DNA of 32,500 nt from Prorocentrum cordatum (GCA_963575745.1 CAUYUJ010016482.1:443009-475508), one strand, 5' to 3'; shown: positions 17,085 through 26,184, counted from the stretch's first letter. Numbers and translations: made by a program. The notes: a model not told the origin generated them from the sequence alone.

Positions 17085-17640
17085 CGGGCCTGACTTTCTC
17101 GGGCGGGCCGCTGGCGGGAGGGGTGTTCGCTGGCGCTGTTGCGATTGACGGGGGCATCCTCGGCCCCGATCGTCCGCCTCGTTCGAGAGGAGGCTGGGCG
17201 GTTGTCTCGATCGATCAGCACGGCATCTCGCAGAGTGCCTGTTTTGGGCCTCTCCCCGCTGCCCTGCAGGAGACTGGCCTCGCTTAGCTGTGGGCTTCCT
17301 TTCAGCGCCTGTCTCTCGCGGCCGCGCCTATCGCGATCGCGACCGACTGCCGTGCGATCGTCGACGGGGTGGTTGCGGCTGGCGAGGCTCGATGTTTGCG
17401 CCCGAGCCGACCCTATTCTGAAATCTGGGATCGCATTTGGTTTAAGTTGGGGGACCTGGGGGCCGGCGGCGTTTCGGTTCGCTGGGTTCCGTTTCGCGGA
17501 AGCTGGCCAGATGCCCAGAGACGGGGCGTGCCATGGCCGTTTTTTCGAGGCAACGCTCTGGCGGATGAGTTCGCTGAGCGAGGGGCCAAAGCGCATCCCG
17601 GGGACGAAGACTGGGCCCGCGGGCGCGCTTTGGCCTGGTG
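17085..17640 (+). pseudogene. RNase H domain with an in-frame stop
   Basis: The four acidic positions of RNase H type I can be seen in one frame: Asp at 17147 in VAIDGG, Glu at 17270 in LQETGLA, Asp at 17345 in IATDCRAIVDG, and Asp at 17564 in GNALADEFAERGA. SRGGWAVVSID (from 17180) fits the strand after the first Asp. The His loop reads VRWVPFRGS, where a His would be usual. TAG at 17285-17287 splits the domain just after the Glu. It would remove the RNA strand of the RNA-DNA hybrid made by the RT. Confidence 0.82.
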
Positions 17641-17899
17641 GGCTAGCCGTCACGTTGCGTACTGCGTTGGTCGTATCTTGCGCCACTTGGCGCTCTCGGA
17701 TTTTCCTGATGCGGTCCGTCCTAAGGCGGTCAGAGTCCGTTCTGACCCGCTCGACCTGGTTTCGGGCCCTCGGGGCCGCCAAGTCAAGCCTGTTCGCGGT
17801 CGCTGGGGGCGCGTGTCCTGCGGTCGATCGGCCTTGCATCGCTGCAAGGTTGTTTCTCGACCTTGCCCAGGGGCCCCGGACATTCCGTCTCGTGCCCAC

Positions 17900-18075
17900 C
17901 CCTCCCATCGGTTGTGGTGGGCGGGGGGGCCCGCGGACGGAGTTGTTTGGTGCTCGCGCTGCGGTGCGCATGGAGCCCGGCAGCTGCCCGAGATCGGCGG
18001 GCCCTGCGCCCCTCCCGCGGGCTGGGGCCGCCGCTCGTTGAAGGCGCTGCGGAAGGGCAAAGACCCTTCCTCGGG
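17900..18075 (+). pseudogene. Retroelement C-terminal Cys motif
   Basis: Same frame as the RNase H, about 290 bases further on. VVWCSRCGAHGARQLPEIGG (from 17942) is followed by a third Cys (GGPCAPP), and then RRSLKALRKGKDP. A CxxC pair followed by a lone Cys and a basic tail is a common ending for RNase H-bearing protist retroelements. After about 18075 the frame is only GC-rich filler. Confidence 0.55.
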
Positions 18076-18320
18076 ATGCCTCCTCCCTCGCCCCTCTCCT
18101 GTCTCCCCTCCGCGGGGGCCTCGGTCGCCGGGCTGGGCGGGGGGCCCCGAGGAGTTCTATCGCGCGTTAGGGTGTGGGCGCCCCTCTCGCGCCCCCTCGT
18201 CCTCGCGGGCCCGCCCCGCCAGGGGCGGGCGGGGCTGCCGCGGGGCCCGGCGCGGCCTTCTCGGAGGCTCCCCCGGGCCTCTGGGGAGATCCCCGAAAGC
18301 CTCATGGGGTCGCGATAGAG
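18076..18320. other. Very GC-rich spacer
   Basis: Between the retroelement and the satellite. CCGCCCCGCCAGGGGCGGGC (18213-18232) can fold on itself. No gene seen. Confidence 0.4.
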
Positions 18321-19790
18321 CGCTCGCCCAGCTAGGCGCGCGAGTCGGATCGTTTGTGGCCCGTTTTGCGCGGTGCAGCCCCCGCCCGACTAGCTGCGCA
18401 AATCGGACCTTTGTTGTGCCTTTAACGCAGTCTGGTCTCGCCCAGCTAGCTGTCAAATCGGACCTTTTGTGGCTTGATTGCGCGGCGCAGCCCCTGCCCA
18501 GCTATCTGCGCAGCTCTGACCGTTAGTGGTCCGTCTTGCAAGAACCAGCCCCCGCCCAGCTAGCTGCGCTACTCGGGCCCTTCGCGGCGGTCGGTTTAGC
18601 GCAGCTCGGCCCCGCCCAGCTAGCCATCGCATCGGACCGTTTGTGATCCGTTGTGCGCCGTGCAGCCCCCGCCCAGCTAGCCGCGCAATTCTAGCCGTTA
18701 GTGGTCCGTTTGGCGCGGGGCAGCCCTTGCCCGGCCATCTGCGCAACTCGGGCCCTTAGTGGCGGTCCGTTCAGCGCAGCTCGGCCCCGCCCAGCTAGCT
18801 GCCAAACCGGGCCGTTTGTTGTCCGTTTTGCGCGGCGCAGCCGCCGCCCAGCCATCTGCGCACTTTTGTTAGTGGTCCGTTTGGCGCGCGACAGCCCCCG
18901 CCCAGCTAGCTGCGCGCACCGGGCCCGCAGCATGTCCGTCTACTGCCGCGCGGCCCCGCTCCGATAGCTGCCAGTTCGGGCTGTTTGTTGTCCGTTTTTC
19001 GCGGCGCAGCCCGAGGTGCAGTCCCCGCACAACTACTTGCGCAAATCAGGCCTTCTGTGGTCGGTTTAGCGCAGCTCGGCCCCGCCCAGGTTGCTGCCGC
19101 ATCGGACCGTTCGTGGTCCGTTTTGCGCGATGCAGCCCCCGGCCAGCTAGCTGCAACCTCGGACCGTTAGTGGTCCATTTTGCGGCTAACGACCCCCGCC
19201 CAGCTAGCCGCGCAACTCTGTGACCGTTAGTGGCCCGTTTGGCGCGAAAAAGCTATGCTCAGCTAGCTGCGCCACTCAAGCTTTTAGTGGTCCGTTTAGC
19301 GCAGCTCAGCCCCGCCCGGCCAGCTAGCTGCAAAACCAGACCGGTTGTTGTCCGTTTTGTTTGGTGCAGCCCCCGCCCAGCTAGCTGCGCAATTCGGACC
19401 GTTCGTGGTCCGTTTTGCGCGAAACGGCCTTCCAGCCCAGCTAGCTTCGCACATCAGGCATTTCAATTGTCCGGTTAGCGCAGCTCGGCCCCGCCTAGAT
19501 AGCTGCCAAACCAGACCGTTTGCTGTCCGTCTTGTCTGGTGCAGCCCCCGCCCAGCTAGCTGAGCAGGTCTAGCCGTTAGTGGTCCGTTTTGCCCGAAAC
19601 GCCCCCCCTCCCCCCTTCCCCCCCCTTTTCCCAGCTAGCTTCGCACATCGGATCCTCAGTGGTCCGTTTGGCGCAGCTCGGCCCCGCCCGGCTAGCTGCG
19701 CAGCTCGGACCCTTAGTGGTCCGTTTGTCGCAGTTCGGCCCCACCCAGCTGGCTGCCAAATCGGGGCTTCAGTGGTCGCAGCGCCCCGCT
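18320..19790. repeat. Satellite B: ~58-bp tandem array, about 25 copies, with two palindromes per unit
   Basis: CCCGCCCAGCTAGCTGC recurs about every 58 bases. Each unit contains CAGCTAGCTG and, about 8 bases later, CGGACC.TTAGTGGTCCG, an inverted repeat with a 5-6-base loop. Monomers fall into types: one has GCGCAGCTCGGCCCCGCC, another GCGCGGCGCAGCCCCCGCC, a third GCGCGAAA..GCC. The first type is at 18599, 18774, 19069, 19299, 19478 and 19671; two of these gaps are close to three monomers. Confidence 0.93.
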
Positions 19791-19794
19791 TTCA

Positions 19795-20035
19795 GTCTTT
19801 CTCCTTTTACCATCACCACCAGCATCGCCATCATCATTCTCGTCATCATCGCCATCACCATTGTCGCCATCACCATCATCGCCATCACCATCGTCGCCAC
19901 CGTTGTCATCAACATCACCATCATCGCCATCACCATAATCGTCATCGTTGTCATATGTATCGTCGTCATCGTCATCCGCGTTATCATCGTCATCAGCAGC
20001 GTCATCATCGTCGTCATCATCGGCGGCTTCGGTCG
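19795..20035. repeat. ATC/CATCGC trinucleotide tract
   Basis: ATCACC, ATCGCC, GTCATC and similar triplets run for ~240 bases between satellite B and satellite C. Complement reads as GAT. Confidence 0.92.
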
Positions 20036-20545
20036 CCACGCCCAGTTCGACACCCCTTGCACGTTTCGTGGCCCCACAGAGAGCTCCACCGAAAGCCCCA
20101 CTGGCAGGTTTCGGATGCGGTACCCGTCTCCATGTCGGCACGCCCTTCACACGCTTCGTGGCCCCACATGGAGCTGATCTGAAGGCCCCATTGGCCAGTT
20201 TCGTATGCGGTCCCCACCTCCCGATTTCAGCACACCCTTCGCACGCTTCGTGGTCCCATACGAAACTCCACTGAAGGCCCCAGTCGCAGGTTTCGCATGC
20301 GGTACTCGCCTCCATCGCTTTCGACACACCTCACACGTTTCGTGGCCCCAAAAGGGAGTTTCTCCGAAGCCGCAAGTGGCAGGGACCGCATGCGTTCTCC
20401 CGCCGATTTCGGCACCCCCCTCACGAGGATCGTGGCTCCACTGGGAGCTCCACCGCAAGCCTCAGCGGCAGGGGCCGCATGCGTCCCCCTGGCCGCCAAG
20501 GGTCTTCCATCGCGGGCTCCAGTGGCAGGGTTCGCGCAGCGCCGC
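20036..20545 (+). repeat. Satellite C, array 1 (89-bp family, ~5-6 diverged copies)
   Basis: TTCGTGGCCCCA recurs near 20066, 20155, 20243, 20338 and 20427 (89, about 88-90, about 92-95, 89). Units share GAGCTCCACCGAA..CCCCA, TGGCAGG.TTCG and TTTCGGCACACCC.TCAC with the arrays at 26915 and 28395. This is the most diverged of the three arrays. Confidence 0.88.
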
Positions 20546-20550
20546 CTTCG

Positions 20551-20623
20551 CTAGGACATGCGCCCGAGCCTGTCTTTTGGCTCGTCCCGATCCATCCGCT
20601 CGCTTGCCTCGCGGCACTTGCAG
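20551..20623 (-). CDS. Candidate terminal exon (fragment), unknown product
   Basis: On the minus strand the island follows TCATGTGCAG and ends in TAG (plus 20551-20553). With one leading base of split codon it reads CKCREASERMD and then RDEPKDRLGRMS, a charged, ordinary protein composition unlike the satellite beside it. Most third positions are G or C. It is too short for a family call, and the satellite array lies immediately downstream. An alternative frame is also open, so the call is tentative. Confidence 0.3.
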
Positions 20624-20629
20624 CTGCAC

Positions 20630-20965
20630 ATGATTAGGCCCTTTGCCAGGATTCTTTGGTTTGCTTTGATATCGCCGTGTCCGTCGTGGACTGCTCGTCT
20701 CTCTTATCTGGCAAAGCATTATGATGGACGCGTGGGCTGGTCGGCAAAGGCACTCGTGGCCCCTGCCACGATTCGCTGCGACTGAGTTCTCGACAACAGT
20801 CCACATGGTACAATCGGCGCCACAAGCGGTTGGACCCAGCAACCCAAGAGGAGGAAGGGAGGAGGATGACGAGGAGGAGGGGAAGGAAGAGGAGCCTCCC
20901 GGGGGCTGTAAAAAAACGCCATGGGGAACAGCCTCCAGGAGGAACAATGCGTGGACGGCCCAGCG
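20630..20965. other. No gene seen
   Basis: Contains a GGA-rich stretch at 20848-20892. Frames are open on both strands without a preferred one. Confidence 0.4.
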
Positions 20966-20967
20966 AT

Positions 20968-21050
20968 CCGAGGCCCCGACAAAATTGGAGCGGCCGGCTT
21001 TTGATAATGTTTGGCCTCTGGGCTTTCCACGGGCCTTGGGACCGTAAAGT
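20968..21050 (+). repeat. Dispersed repeat R7, copy
   Basis: GATCCGAGGCCCCGACAAAA, TTGGAGCGGCCGGCTTTTGA and CACGGGCCTTGGGACCGTAA. This is the cleanest copy of the family in the window. Confidence 0.78.
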
Positions 21051-21054
21051 ATCA

Positions 21055-21790
21055 TGTGCCATGCATCCACGTTCTTTCATGCTTTGCTGTATTAAATCCT
21101 GTTCTGTACTCGACGGGCTGGCGTGACGTCGTGACGCCTGTGACCTCAGATGCGTCGTCGATTATGATGTTCCTCTTTACTTGTGGTTATCTTGCGATCG
21201 AGCATGTTATATTATGCGCATCTCTTGCACCATATATGTTTAGATGTTATGGTCGGATGTGCTCTGTGACGCTATGTTATGACGTGATAGATCATGCCAC
21301 GTTATGCTGTATTTTGATGTGTTCCGTGATGCTGTTGACAGTTCGGCTCAGTATAGTATAGTGTCATTTGCTATGCTAGTACGTATCGCTGTGCTTTGAT
21401 GCCGTGTTATGACATGCTATGTGCTGCTGTTATGATATGATATGGTAAGCCCTGTCATTGTGTGTTATGATATGCTTGGTTATGATGTTATGTGTTATGC
21501 TGCGTTATGCCGTCTTCGGTTATGTTATGTTATGCTCTGGTATGTTATGTGGTACCATGCTTATTGACGGTTTGCTCTGTACAGTATACTATTAATTGTT
21601 GTGCTAGTATGTGTCGCTATGCACTGATGTCGTGTTATGAAATTGTATGTGATGCCGTGCCACGGGCTGATGTGTTTCCTCAATGAGTGTTAAGCTATCC
21701 TCGGTTAAGTTTTGTGATGTTGTGCTCTGTCGTCTTCTGTTCTGTCATGTTCTGCTCTTGCATTTTCTGTATTTTCTGTGATGACTTTAG
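21055..21790. repeat. TATG-rich low-complexity island
   Basis: TTATG, GTTATGC, TGTTATGAT and TATGCTA recur without a fixed period for ~730 bases, and the base composition is much more A+T-rich than the rest of the window. AGTATA..GT.TGCTATGCTAGTA-like sequence at 21352-21385 recurs at 21581-21622 with GTGTCGCTATGC. Frames are full of short hydrophobic runs; no gene. Confidence 0.7.
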
Positions 21791-22104
21791 AAAAGACCCA
21801 GGACGAGAGACCGACCCTATAGGAAAGTGGTATAGACCTCGGGGTCCGCGCATCGAAAAAGTATTTGAGCGCCGGAGGTGTGGGGAGCCTCCTGGGGGCT
21901 AAAAACAGCGAGACGCGCCAGGGAGGGCCCGCATTTTCTGTGTCTCTGGATGGGCCCCGTCCCACCCCCCCCTCTGGGCCTCCGCTCGGCCGAGCCGCCT
22001 TGCCGCTCCCCCCCCCAGGGAGGGCATGCCGAGTCTGGGCGCCCTGGACGCGGTCGCCGCCGCCGTGGTCGTCGACACCGCCGATGTCGCCGCCGCCGTC
22101 GTTC
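21791..22104. other. No gene seen
   Basis: Mixed GC-rich sequence with C-rich runs (21960-22020) and a GCCGCCGTC-type stretch at 22050-22100. Confidence 0.4.
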
Positions 22105-22283
22105 GGACGGGGCCAGGACGAGGATGAATCCGTGGCTCGGAGCGGTCCCGAACGCTCTCAGAGCGTGACGGAACACTCTGAGAAGGCCGCGGCGCCCGAG
22201 ACATCCTCCAGAGCCGCCGGATCTCAGAGACTCTCGATTCATCCGCACCCGATTTTTTGTCCTCGTCCTGGCTGCGTCTGAGT
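22105..22283 (+). repeat. Dispersed repeat RJ, copy 2
   Basis: Aligns along its length with 10985-11158. The position of the acceptor AG is conserved (CTGCGTCTGAG, ending 22282), though the pyrimidine context differs. As with copy 1, an exon-like island follows. Confidence 0.8.
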
Positions 22284-22328
22284 CGTCCTCGTGGTATTGG
22301 TCGTCGCAGTTGTTTCCGCCGTCGCCAG

Positions 22329-22413
22329 CGCTTGCCGCTCGCGCTGCCGCTGGCAGGACGAGGAGGACGTGGGCCTTCCGGGCTCGCTGCTGGCCGCGGC
22401 CAGCGCGCCAGGG
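22329..22413 (+). CDS. Candidate internal exon, unknown product
   Basis: The island is bounded by CCGTCGCCAG before and GGG/GTATCC after, a normal AG...GT context. Its frame (codons from 22327) gives SACRSRCRWQDEEDVGLPG and then SLLAAASAPG, with nearly all third positions G or C. The exon may start earlier, at 22283, where the same frame adds a hydrophobic Val-rich stretch that looks like a signal peptide; that part is probably just GTC repeat. No family is recognisable. The minus strand is also open. Confidence 0.33.
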
Positions 22414-22439
22414 GTATCCCGCTCGTGCCGCGGTGGGCC

Positions 22440-22464
22440 GGGGCGTCGTCGTTGTCGTCGTCGC

Positions 22465-22504
<40 letters not shown>

Positions 22505-22542
22505 TTTGCCGTCGTCGTCGTCGTCGTGGCTTCGTCGTGGCT

Positions 22543-22574
<32 letters not shown>

Positions 22575-22617
22575 GTGGCTTCGTCGTGGCTTCGTCGTCG
22601 TCGTCGTCGCCGTCGTC
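22440..22617. repeat. GTC/CGT trinucleotide tract
   Basis: GTCGTCGTC with GCC and TGGCTTC interruptions. TGGCTTCGTCGTGGCTTCGT occurs twice, at about 22528 and 22577, about 49 bases apart. Confidence 0.92.
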
Positions 22618-22621
22618 CCAA

Positions 22622-22722
22622 AGAGATCTGAGGCTCCGAAATTTGAGCGGCCCGTTTTTGAACGTTTCGGCCTCCGGGGGCCCTTCACGGGCCCCAGGGC
22701 TTTCAGAAAACGGCTCGGGACT
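22622..22722 (+). repeat. Dispersed repeat R7, copy
   Basis: GATCTGAGGCTCCGAAATTT, GAGCGGCCCGTTTTTGAA, TTTCGGCCTCCGGGGGCCC and CACGGGCCCCAGGGC in family order. Confidence 0.75.
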
Positions 22723-22809
22723 GGCCCGAACAAAACTGCAACGCCGCGATCTCAGCTCAGACATCCAGCTCTCCAACTGTTCCAGCCACGCGCAGAAGGG
22801 AGTAGGGCT

Positions 22810-22945
22810 TCGTAGCAGCACCCCCGCTTCTTACAAGGCGCGGGCCTACTCTGTAGACGTAAGGCCGGCGCCTTCTAAGAACCAGCATCCATCTAAGCAG
22901 CCCCCCCCCTCCCGCTACCCCCCTCTGCTCGCCGCCAACTTTCCC
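22810..22945 (+). repeat. Dispersed repeat R5, copy 2
   Basis: CTTCTTACAAGGCGCGGGCC, CTGTAGACGTAAGG and GGCGCCTTCTAAGAA match 7185-7320; both end in a C-rich run and CGCCGCCA. Confidence 0.75.
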
Positions 22946-22988
22946 GATGTATGGACCCCCGGAGGTCCAGACCATTCGGCGTCGAAGT

Positions 22989-23139
22989 CCGAACCCTGCC
23001 CTCGCCTATCAACGATTCCGTCCACTCGATGGGCGGCGGGGGGAGTTTTGGAATTCGTCGAAAACGTGGCGGAGTCCTGACCCTACCCCGGCCTCCCATC
23101 GACTCGGGAGAATCGATTGTTGGTTGGGGTAGGGTTCGG
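22989..23139. repeat. 151-bp inverted repeat with a third internal copy
   Basis: The left end CCGAACCCTGCCCTCGCC, then AACGATTC, pairs with the right end GAATCGATTGTTGG, then GGGTAGGGTTCGG. A third version in left orientation (GACCCTACCCCGGCCTCCCA) sits at about 23081-23100. Confidence 0.6.
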
Positions 23140-23194
23140 ATGTCTCCACCTAGACCACTCTGATAGTTTCTAGGGCCTCTGATTCGTTGTTGTC

Positions 23195-23272
23195 GATTCT
23201 GGGCTCGTTGAGGGCCTCCGGAGGCAGAAAACAGCGCCAAACCAGCCGCTCCAACTTTTGTCTGAGCCTCGG
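23195..23272 (-). repeat. Dispersed repeat R7, copy
   Basis: Minus strand: GATCCGAGGCTCAGACAAAA, TTGGAGCGGCTGGTTTG and CTCCGGAGGCCCTCAACG. Confidence 0.72.
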
Positions 23273-23640
23273 ATCTTTGGGTGCGCTTCTATTCCTCCAT
23301 TCCCAGGCTCCAGACGTCATGATTTTTTCAAAACGTCGACCCCTAGAGGACTCGGCCAATTTCCCGGTACTGGTTTTTCATCCCGAGTAGTTTTTGTTGA
23401 TGGTCCCGAGGCCCCGCAAGGGCCCCCAAGGCTGAAAAGACAAGAAAACCTTCCGTCATGATTTCCTCATCTTTCGGTCGGGTGTTGCTGGAAATGCCCC
23501 TAGGTGTCTCCAGGATCCCCATGGAGGTCCCCACGGCCTCCAGCGCACCCCTCGCGAGGCCCAGAGGGCGCCAGTGGGCTCCAAAACGGAGCGAAACACT
23601 GGGGGTACTCTGGCCTATGGGGCCCCTTGAGCAGCCCCCG
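23273..23640. other. No gene seen
   Basis: Mixed sequence. Short CTCCAGGATCCCCATGGAGG-type palindromic pieces (23508-23527) echo the CTTGG-type repeat at 2600-3200. Confidence 0.4.
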
Positions 23641-23654
23641 ACTCGGGGGCCTGG

Positions 23655-23868
23655 GTCCTCCTCGTCCTCCTCCTCCTCCTCCTCCTGCTCCTCCTCCTCC
23701 TCCTCCTCCTCCTCCTCCTCCTCCCCTCCTCCTTGTCCTCCTTCTGCTCCTCCTCCTCCTCCTCCTCCTCCTCCTCCCCTCCTCCTTGTCCTCCTTCTGC
23801 TCCTCCTCCTCCTCCTCCTCCTCCTCCTCCTCCTCCTCCTCCTCCTCCTCCTCCTCCTCCTCCTCCCC
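23655..23868. repeat. TCC tract with an internal duplication
   Basis: About 70 TCC/CCT units. CCCCTCCTCCTTGTCCTCCT and the bases TCTGC after it occur twice, at about 23722 and 23776, 54 bases apart. Confidence 0.93.
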
Positions 23869-23930
23869 ATGCCGGAGGCTGTCGCCGCCCCCAGGGTGAA
23901 TGTTGGTCAGGACGCGTGGGGCGCTGGTAG

Positions 23931-23956
23931 GGGCGTGCGCCGCATTGCGCACGCCC
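23931..23956. repeat. Perfect 10-bp stem hairpin
   Basis: GGGCGTGCGC, loop CGCATT, GCGCACGCCC. It has no T run, so it is not an obvious terminator. Confidence 0.7.
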
Positions 23957-24049
23957 GACGAGCACCTGTCCAACGCCCCAGGGGTTAGGCAGTTGGGGCG
24001 ACACCAGCAAACGAGTTCCCTGATACCTCGGTCTCAACGGCGGTCGGAC

Positions 24050-25190
24050 GCACGCCACTGTCGCGAGGCAGTCGCCTCAAGGACGCACCCGGCGGCAAGG
24101 CCGGTAGTCCTGAGCGCTCGTTCGTCTCGGGCCCCCCTCCATCTTCCGCCGCTCCCTGGCGGCAAAGGCAGGTGTTGTCCCTCCTCAGATCCTGCGCGCT
24201 GGCCCCCGTCGCGAGGCAATTCCCGCAAGGACGCACCTGGCGGTAAGGCCGGTAGTCCTGCGCATTCTTTCGTGTGCCCCTCATCCCCCCTCCTCCGCCC
24301 CTCCACATTCCGTTGCTCCATGGCGGCAAGACGGGGGTTCGCGCATCCTCAGATGCCGCGCGCTTGCCCCCGTCGCGAGGCAGTGGCCTCACGGACGCAC
24401 CCGGCGGCGAGGCCGGTATTCCTGCGCATTTTCGCGCATCCATTAATTTCCCCTCCCCTCCCCCCGCCGCTCGCCGGCGGCAAGACCGGGCTTCGTGCGT
24501 CCTCGGATCCTGCGCGCTGGCCCCCGTCGCGAGGCAGTTGCCTCCAGGCTCCAGGGCGCGCCCGGCAGCGATGCCGGTAGCCCTGCGCGCTCCTGCGTGC
24601 CCCCCCTTCACCCCCTCCTTCTCCCCCTCCGCATTCCGTCGCTCCCTGGCGTCAAGACCGAGCTTCGTGCATCTTCGGATCCTGCGTGCTGGCCCAAGTC
24701 GCGAGGCAGTTGCCTCAAGGACGCACCTGGCGACGAGGCCGGTAGTCCTGCGCATTTTCGCGCATTCTTTCATCCCCCCCCTCCCAGTTTCGCCGCCCCC
24801 TGGCGGCTAGGCCGGGTCGCGTGCATCTCGAGGTTTTGCACCTTCCCCCAGTCGCGAGGCAGTTGTCTCAGGGGCGCGCCCGGCGGCAAGGCCGGTAGCT
24901 AGTCCTGTTCGCCCCAGTCGCGAGGCTGTCGCCTCAATGACGCCCCCTGCGGCAAGGCTGGTAGTCCTGCGCGCTCTTTCGTCTCCGCCCATCCCCCCCG
25001 CTCCCCCTCCATCTTCCGCCACCCTCTGGCGGCAAGGGCAGGTGTCGTGCCTCCTCAGATGCTGCGCGCTGGCCCCCGTCGCGAGGCAGTTGCCTCAGGA
25101 ACGCACCCGCCGGCACGGCCGGTAGTCCTGCGCACTCCTTCGTGTGCCCCTCATCCCCCCTCCTCATCCCCCTCACTCATCGCAGTCTTC
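24050..25190. repeat. Satellite D: ~155-170-bp tandem array, about 8 copies
   Basis: GTCGCGAGGCAGT recurs near 24060, 24218, 24371, 24527, 24698, 24850, 24914 and 25078, mostly 152-171 apart with one short unit of 64. Each unit also contains GGACGCACC.GGCGGCAAGG, GCCGGTAGTCCTGCGC, a CCCCTCC-rich part, CCTGGCGGCAAG and CCTCAGATCCTGCGCGCTGG. Confidence 0.92.
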
Positions 25191-25341
25191 ACGCTTGTTT
25201 GTTCCAGATCCGTCTACCCGCGCCCATCTCCTTGGCTGCGGCCCCGGCAGCCCGCCCCCCCCTAAGCGGTGCGCCGTCCCGTGACCCGCACTCCCAACGC
25301 TTCGACCGTCATTCGCCAATTCTGTCATTTCTTTATTACAG

Positions 25342-25393
25342 TAGCAGTGGACCGGCCCCCTCCGGCGGCCACCGGCGCGGCGTCGGGGCCCAG
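25342..25393 (+). CDS. Candidate short exon, unknown product
   Basis: A strong acceptor context, TCATTTCTTTATTACAG, ends at 25341. After one split-codon base the frame reads SSGPAPSGGHRRGVGAQ with G or C in most third positions. The 3' edge is set at CAG/GCGTGT, which would need a GC donor (non-GT donors are known in dinoflagellates); a GT lies two bases further. At 17 residues, no function can be suggested. Confidence 0.25.
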
Positions 25394-25995
25394 GCGTGTT
25401 TCCAAGATGGCTTAAGAGGGCTCCGAGCCGCCCCTGGAGGCCCCCAAGAGAGCCCGAAGACGGCCAAAGACGGCAAGCCCCAAAAACATGTCAAGTACAT
25501 GCGGTTTGGGACCCGCTTGAGGCTTCCTGGCGGCGCTCTTGCGGCTATTTTTAGGACTTCGGGCCCCTCCAAGACAGGGCCGGGTGCATTCTGCCACAAA
25601 AAGGCCCCTCGTGGCAGAATGGTGGGCCCGCGCCCAGCGGCGTCCTGGGGCCCTCTTGGAGCCCTCTTGGAGCTCCCTGGGGGCCCTCTTCGTGCCCTGT
25701 GGCACGACCCACCAAGGGTTCGGCAACCCCTGCCACCAGTGGCAGCAATCACGGGTGAGGATGCGTAGGACGAGACGGATCAGGAGGGGACGTTTCCCGC
25801 GAGACCCCGTTGTCATCGGGACATGGCCGTCGGTGGATGTGCCTTCCACTTTGAGTTGGCGCAGGCGTTTACTAAAGATTTGCGGCAGGCGCGTACGAAC
25901 CATCAGCACCGCTTCGCTAGGGTGGGTGAGCCCAAACGCCCCTCCCGACACACAGGGTTATGCCTACCCTTAAGGGCATCAACATTACATTGCAA
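25394..25995. other. No gene established
   Basis: Includes CTTGG-type repeat at 25630-25690 related to 2600-3200. TGCCACAAAAAGGCCCCTCG with GTGGCAGAAT (25591-25620) and GTGGCACGACCCACC are locally self-complementary. No supported exon. Confidence 0.4.
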
Positions 25996-25998
25996 TCC

Positions 25999-26178
25999 TC
26001 CTCCTTTTCCCTCCTCCTGCTCCTCCTCCCTCCTCCTCGTCCCTCCTCCTCGTATCTCTCCCTCCTCCTCCTCCTCCTCCTCCATCTCCTCCTCCTCCTC
26101 TTCCTCCTCCTCCTCCTCCTCTTCCTCCTCCTCCTCCTCCTCCTCCTCCTCTTCTCTCCTCCTCCTCCTCTTCCTCTT
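25999..26178. repeat. TCC/CTC tract
   Basis: About 180 bases of TCC units with TTCC and CGT interruptions. It directly precedes an exon-like island and could act as its polypyrimidine tract. Confidence 0.92.
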
Positions 26179-26184
26179 GGTGAG

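Larger units (their letters stand above)
14720..18075 (+). mobile_element. Decayed non-LTR-type retroelement (RT, zinc knuckle, RNase H)
   Basis: A pre-RT segment (14906-15163), a reverse transcriptase (15163 to about 16480), a CxxC knuckle (16890-16930), an RNase H (about 17085-17620) and a C-terminal Cys motif (17951-18070) lie in the expected order on one strand. They are spread over all three frames with at least five frame changes and in-frame stops at 15796 and 17285. There is no endonuclease domain upstream: the element begins against the end of the inverted duplication, consistent with 5' truncation as seen in LINEs. The order RT, then RNase H, then a Cys-rich tail is that of LINE-like elements. 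The dinoflagellate subfamily is an inference from motif wording. Confidence 0.85.

Noticed and set aside
17650-18526. Separate genes in the minus-strand and alternative plus frames over the retroelement
   Set aside because: They are shadows of the RNase H frame in GC-rich DNA; only the plus frame through 17369 shows conserved positions.
18320-19790. Palindromic units as a CRISPR array or as operators
   Set aside because: The parts between palindromes are conserved in the same way as the palindromes, so there are no spacers. Array length and context point to a satellite.
23931-23956. Perfect GC hairpin as a transcription terminator
   Set aside because: No T run follows, and intrinsic terminators of that type are not expected in a eukaryotic nuclear genome.
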